Shown piece after piece: positions 61,390-64,000 of a stretch of 64,000 bases of DNA. The notes below the pieces were generated by a model that was not told the origin of the DNA, did not search any database, and saw nothing but the letters and a program-made list of their open reading frames with translations. Each line of letters opens with the position of its first letter. Position 1 is the stretch's first letter. Position numbers and translations under genes: made by a program. Origin of the DNA: Chloroflexota bacterium (GTDB lineage: Bacteria > Chloroflexota > Anaerolineae > Caldilineales > Caldilineaceae); the NCBI GenBank assembly GCA_003451595.1, contig DMDA01000114.1, forward strand, positions 1-64,000. The letters run 5' to 3'.

Positions 61390-61743
61390 GGCGTATTCTC
61401 CCCCACCTCGAAGGTGGAATATATCGCAAACCAGAAACGCTGTAGGGCGGCGATGTAGAGTGGGATGAAGCGTTTACAACGTGGCTTCTGCGAAGGTGCA
61501 ATAGTATAATACACCTGATTCGATCCGCAAACTACACCCCAGATAAACTTTCAAGTAATCGACGCTATATTCCTCGTCATAGTTCCAGACGCAAGATAAC
61601 AGAAAAAAGATACGCGCGCCTGCATCATTGGGAAAAGCAACCGAATTGGAACATTGGGGGGCCAACTCAGGGTGCTGTGGGAGGGTGTTGGCAAGTCATC
61701 ATGCAGTAGCCATCATATAACGGATAATGCGTGACAGATGCGT
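61390..61743. other. Gap between the amino acid ABC genes and the beta-helix gene
   Basis: This 354-base gap has no gene that I can see. It holds the predicted minus-strand promoter of the beta-helix gene (61503-61530). No intrinsic terminator is evident after the ABC permease. Confidence 0.55.
61503..61530 (-). promoter_or_regulatory. Predicted promoter of the beta-helix gene
   Basis: On the minus strand TTGCGG (61530-61525), 16 bases, TATACT (61508-61503). It gives a leader of about 107 bases. Confidence 0.45.
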
Positions 61744-62418
61744 TCACTCTGCTTCGTTCGTCAGCCCGGGGATTTGTGTGCGGCGTTCAACCTGACGCAA
61801 GAGCAGATAAGTGATCCCGACAAGTACAATATAAAAGACAGCGACGATCATATAGATGGGCAGCGGCGCGAAGTATTTGCTGGCGAGAATCTTGGCCTGT
61901 CCCATCAAATCGGGGATGGCGATCACGAAGACAACTGCGGTGTTCTTGAGCATGGCGATGACTTCGTTCGACCAGGCGGGCAGCACCAGGCGCAACGCTT
62001 GCGGCAGGATGATGCTGCGGATGGCCTGCGTCTCGCTCATGCCAATGGCGCGCGCAGCGGTCATCTGGCCGACGCCCACCGACTGCAGCGCGCCGCGCAG
62101 GTATTCCGCCTGATAGGCGCCGCTGTTCAGGCCAAGCGTCAATAGGGCGGCGATGAACTGCGGAAAGGTGATTCCCAGGGATGGCAGGCCATAATAGACA
62201 AAGAAGAGCTGGATCAACAGTGGTGTGCCTTGAAACAAGGTGACATAAGCGCCAAGCACGCGCTGCAACCAGGGTGGGCCATAGACGCGCCCCACGCCGG
62301 TCGGCAAGCCAATCGCTATGCCCAACAGGAGCGCGCCCGTGGCAATGCGCAGGGTCTCGAGTGTGCCTGCGACCAGGTAGGGGAATGCGTTGCCCAGCAG
62401 TTCAAGGAATTGTTGCAT
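61744..62418 (-). CDS. Polar amino acid ABC transporter permease (His/Glu/Gln type)
   Basis: A 224-residue permease of the HisM/GlnP group with five or six helices: LVAGTLETLRIATGALLLGIAIG at the start, then FQGTPLLIQLFFVYYGLPSLG, and the EAA loop LRGALQSVGVGQMTAARAIGMSETQAIRSIILPQALRLVLPAWSNE. It should import an amino acid together with the ATPase and second permease encoded directly upstream. 20 bases separate it from the ATPase gene. Substrate among polar amino acids not determinable. Confidence 0.94.
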   Translation of the reverse strand: MQQFLELLGNAFPYLVAGTLETLRIATGALLLGIAIGLPTGVGRVYGPPWLQRVLGAYVTLFQGTPLLIQLFFVYYGLPSLGITFPQFIAALLTLGLNSGAYQAEYLRGALQSVGVGQMTAARAIGMSETQAIRSIILPQALRLVLPAWSNEVIAMLKNTAVVFVIAIPDLMGQAKILASKYFAPLPIYMIVAVFYIVLVGITYLLLRQVERRTQIPGLTNEAE

Positions 62419-62438
62419 CGTTTACATCCAGGCAAGCA

Positions 62439-63197
62439 CTACTTGCCACCCTCATCCAGATCAGTAATCTTGCGCAGAAATGCGCGCGTCCGTTCATGCA
62501 CTGGCTGCTCGAACATCTGCGCTGGCGGGCCTTCCTCGACGACAATGCCGCCCTCCATGAAGACGACGCGGCTGGCGACCTGTCGGGCAAAGCCCATCTC
62601 GTGGGAGACGACAATCATCGTCATCCCTTCTTTGGCGAGTTGCTGCATCACTTCGAGCACCTCGCCCGTCAGTTCTGGGTCGAGCGCCGAGGTGGGTTCG
62701 TCAAAGAGCATGATATGCGGGTCCATGCCTAACGCCCGCGCAATCGCCACGCGCTGCTTCTGCCCGCCGGAGAGCTGCGCTGGATAGTGGTTAGCGCGTT
62801 CCACCAGCCCGACGCGTTCCAGCTCAAGCATGGCCAGGTCGTGAGCTTCCTGTTTGTGCATCTTGCGCACCTTTGTCAACCCAATCATCACGTTTCCCAG
62901 CGCGGTCAGATGGGTAAAGAGGTTGAAATCCTGAAAGACCATGCCGATGCGCTGGCGCACCTTGTCCTGGTTGACGCCAGGCGCGGTGATCTCTTGTTCC
63001 TCCAGCCAGATACGCCCCGCTGTAGGCGGATGCAACAGATTGATGCAACGCAGCAGTGTGCTTTTGCCAGAACCGCTTGGCCCCACCAGTACGACGACTT
63101 CCTGTGGCTGGATTGTCAGTGAGAAGCCATTGAGTACGCGCGTCTCACCAAATGATTTATAGACATCCTCAATGCGTAGAATGGGCGCGGTCGTCAT
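62439..63197 (-). CDS. Polar amino acid ABC transporter ATP-binding protein (GlnQ/HisP type)
   Basis: A 252-residue ATPase: Walker A GPSGSGKST (about 38-46), Q-loop GMVFQDFNLF, signature LSGGQKQRVAIARAL (about 142-156), Walker B IMLFDEPTSALDPE and switch His in VVSHE. The motif spacing and the helical insert are those of the GlnQ/HisP/ArtP group. AAGGGA lies 10 bases before the ATG. It sits between the two permease genes, 15 bases after the first. Confidence 0.96.
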   Translation of the reverse strand: MTTAPILRIEDVYKSFGETRVLNGFSLTIQPQEVVVLVGPSGSGKSTLLRCINLLHPPTAGRIWLEEQEITAPGVNQDKVRQRIGMVFQDFNLFTHLTALGNVMIGLTKVRKMHKQEAHDLAMLELERVGLVERANHYPAQLSGGQKQRVAIARALGMDPHIMLFDEPTSALDPELTGEVLEVMQQLAKEGMTMIVVSHEMGFARQVASRVVFMEGGIVVEEGPPAQMFEQPVHERTRAFLRKITDLDEGGK

Positions 63198-63212
63198 GGC
63201 CGGTGTGTCCCT

Positions 63213-63863
63213 TTACATTTGCAGGCGATAGCGGCGTTCAAGCCATTGTAATATCTGTGTGGTGAGCAAGGTCAGCGCTAGATAAAGTAGCAACGCCGCG
63301 GCGTATGCCACAAATGGCTCCAGCGTGCGCGCGCTGACTTGTTGGGCGCGGCGTAGAATCTCCGGCACACCCACCACAAACACCAAAGTGGAATCCTTGA
63401 GGACCAGGGTGGCTTCGTTGCCCCAGCCCGGCAGCGCCAAGCGCACCGCCTGCGGAAAGATGATGCTCTGGATCGCCTGCAGCCGACTCATGCCGATCGC
63501 GCGGGCGGCGACCATCTGACCGGGCGGCACGGATTGAAACGCCCCACGAAAGATTTCGGTCTGATAGGCGCCGGAAGCAAACCCCAATGCCAGCGAACCG
63601 GCCCAGAAGGGCGAGAGATTGACGAAGCGCGCAATCACAAAATAGAGGATAAAGATGATGACGATCACCGGCACGGCGCGCACGATAACGCTGTACACCG
63701 CAGCAAGCCGCTTGAAGAACGCGTTGCCGTAGACGCGCAGCATCGCTGTCACCACCCCAAAGAGCAGTCCGACCGTCAGCGCCACGATGGTGACGCCGAT
63801 GGTGACCCACAGCCCCTGCAAGATGAAGTTAAGTGTCGTGATCAGGTCCTGGATGAATTCCAT
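63213..63863 (-). CDS. Polar amino acid ABC transporter permease (His/Glu/Gln type)
   Basis: A 216-residue permease paralogous to the one at 61744: ILQGLWVTIGVTIVALTVGLLFG, then VRAVPVIVIIFILYFVIAR and the EAA loop FRGAFQSVPPGQMVAARAIGMSRLQAIQSIIFPQAVRLALPGWGNE. The two permeases would form the heterodimeric channel. No clear ribosome site precedes ATG 63863. The spacer upstream contains a GAGATTGG palindrome that separates it from the probable binding-protein gene and may tune expression. Confidence 0.94.
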   Translation of the reverse strand: MEFIQDLITTLNFILQGLWVTIGVTIVALTVGLLFGVVTAMLRVYGNAFFKRLAAVYSVIVRAVPVIVIIFILYFVIARFVNLSPFWAGSLALGFASGAYQTEIFRGAFQSVPPGQMVAARAIGMSRLQAIQSIIFPQAVRLALPGWGNEATLVLKDSTLVFVVGVPEILRRAQQVSARTLEPFVAYAAALLLYLALTLLTTQILQWLERRYRLQM

Positions 63864-63870
63864 GATGAGT

Positions 63871-63968
63871 AGAGATTGGGAGGCCAGGAGACTAGGAGAT
63901 TAGGGAATTGGGGGATTAGCTTTGTTGCCTATAGCGCTAATCTCCAATCTCTTAATCTCCCAATCTCT
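63871..63968. repeat. GAGATTGG repeat palindrome, copy 2, intergenic
   Basis: Outer arms AGAGATTGGGA (63871-63881) and TCCCAATCTCT (63958-63968), and inner arms 63911-63920 with 63936-63945, form a long imperfect hairpin of the same words as the in-gene copy at 43996-44104. Confidence 0.75.
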
Positions 63969-63980
63969 CGCTCTCTGCTG

Positions 63981-64000
63981 TTACGGCAGCCCGTTTGCCT
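63981..64000 (-). CDS. 3' end of a gene, probably the amino acid binding protein (partial)
   Basis: A minus-strand frame ending ANGLP-stop enters from beyond the window edge. Only six codons are visible. Position before two permeases and an ATPase suggests the periplasmic binding protein of this importer. This is inferred from context alone. Confidence 0.25.

Overview
The window is 64 kb of GC-rich (roughly 60%), densely coded bacterial chromosome with no rRNA, tRNA, CRISPR array, transposase or phage gene that I can recognise. Exported proteins with Thr/Pro-rich stalks after the signal sequence, many lipoproteins, YLP-type motifs in exported proteins, large GT-C-like membrane proteins and amylosucrase together suggest a filamentous Chloroflexota, probably Caldilineae or Anaerolineae. 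This is inference from style and gene content; no marker gene here settles it.

Layout. 0.1-8 kb: metabolic and stress genes (DUF1624 membrane protein, Hsp20, M20 amidohydrolase, MFS exporter, class I glutamine amidotransferase-like hydrolase, aldo/keto reductase, class II ketose-bisphosphate aldolase, NodB deacetylase lipoprotein). 8-13 kb: an RpiR regulator with a near-consensus promoter, meeting a convergent pair (PQQ-propeller protein and GT-C-like protein). 13-17 kb: a TetR-ABC-2 exporter unit and a PPK2 kinase. 17-20 kb: a secreted protein with four PA14 domains and a MazG-like hydrolase. 20.3-25.4 kb: a glycolate oxidase operon in which glcD and glcE are one gene and a nucleotidyltransferase/DUF2442 pair sits between glcF and glcDE. 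25.9-33.8 kb: two consecutive peptide/oligosaccharide ABC importer sets (binding protein, two permeases, twice) without ATPase genes. The second binding protein is circularly permuted. 33.9-41.3 kb: unknown protein, superoxide dismutase, amylosucrase, methyltransferase, GreA and LysS. 41.3-50.7 kb: four very hydrophobic GT-C/dolichyl-phosphate-mannose-transferase-like proteins. 50.8-61.4 kb: ClpB, a double GNAT protein, a seven-haem c-type cytochrome and a 1785-residue secreted beta-helix protein. 61.7-64 kb: a polar amino acid ABC importer (two permeases and an ATPase) with the probable end of its binding protein at the window edge.

The clearest novelty is the binding protein at 29965-31662. 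The segment that opens every canonical SBP_bac_5 domain is found after its canonical C-terminus, and the cut lies inside the first lobe. Other notable points are 30-33 bp palindromes at the junctions of the ABC cluster, two interspersed repeat families that each have a copy inside one large membrane-protein gene, several genes whose predicted -10 box lies about 7 bp before the start codon (leaderless mRNA), and a predicted transcript of about 90 nt with its own promoter and terminator upstream of greA.
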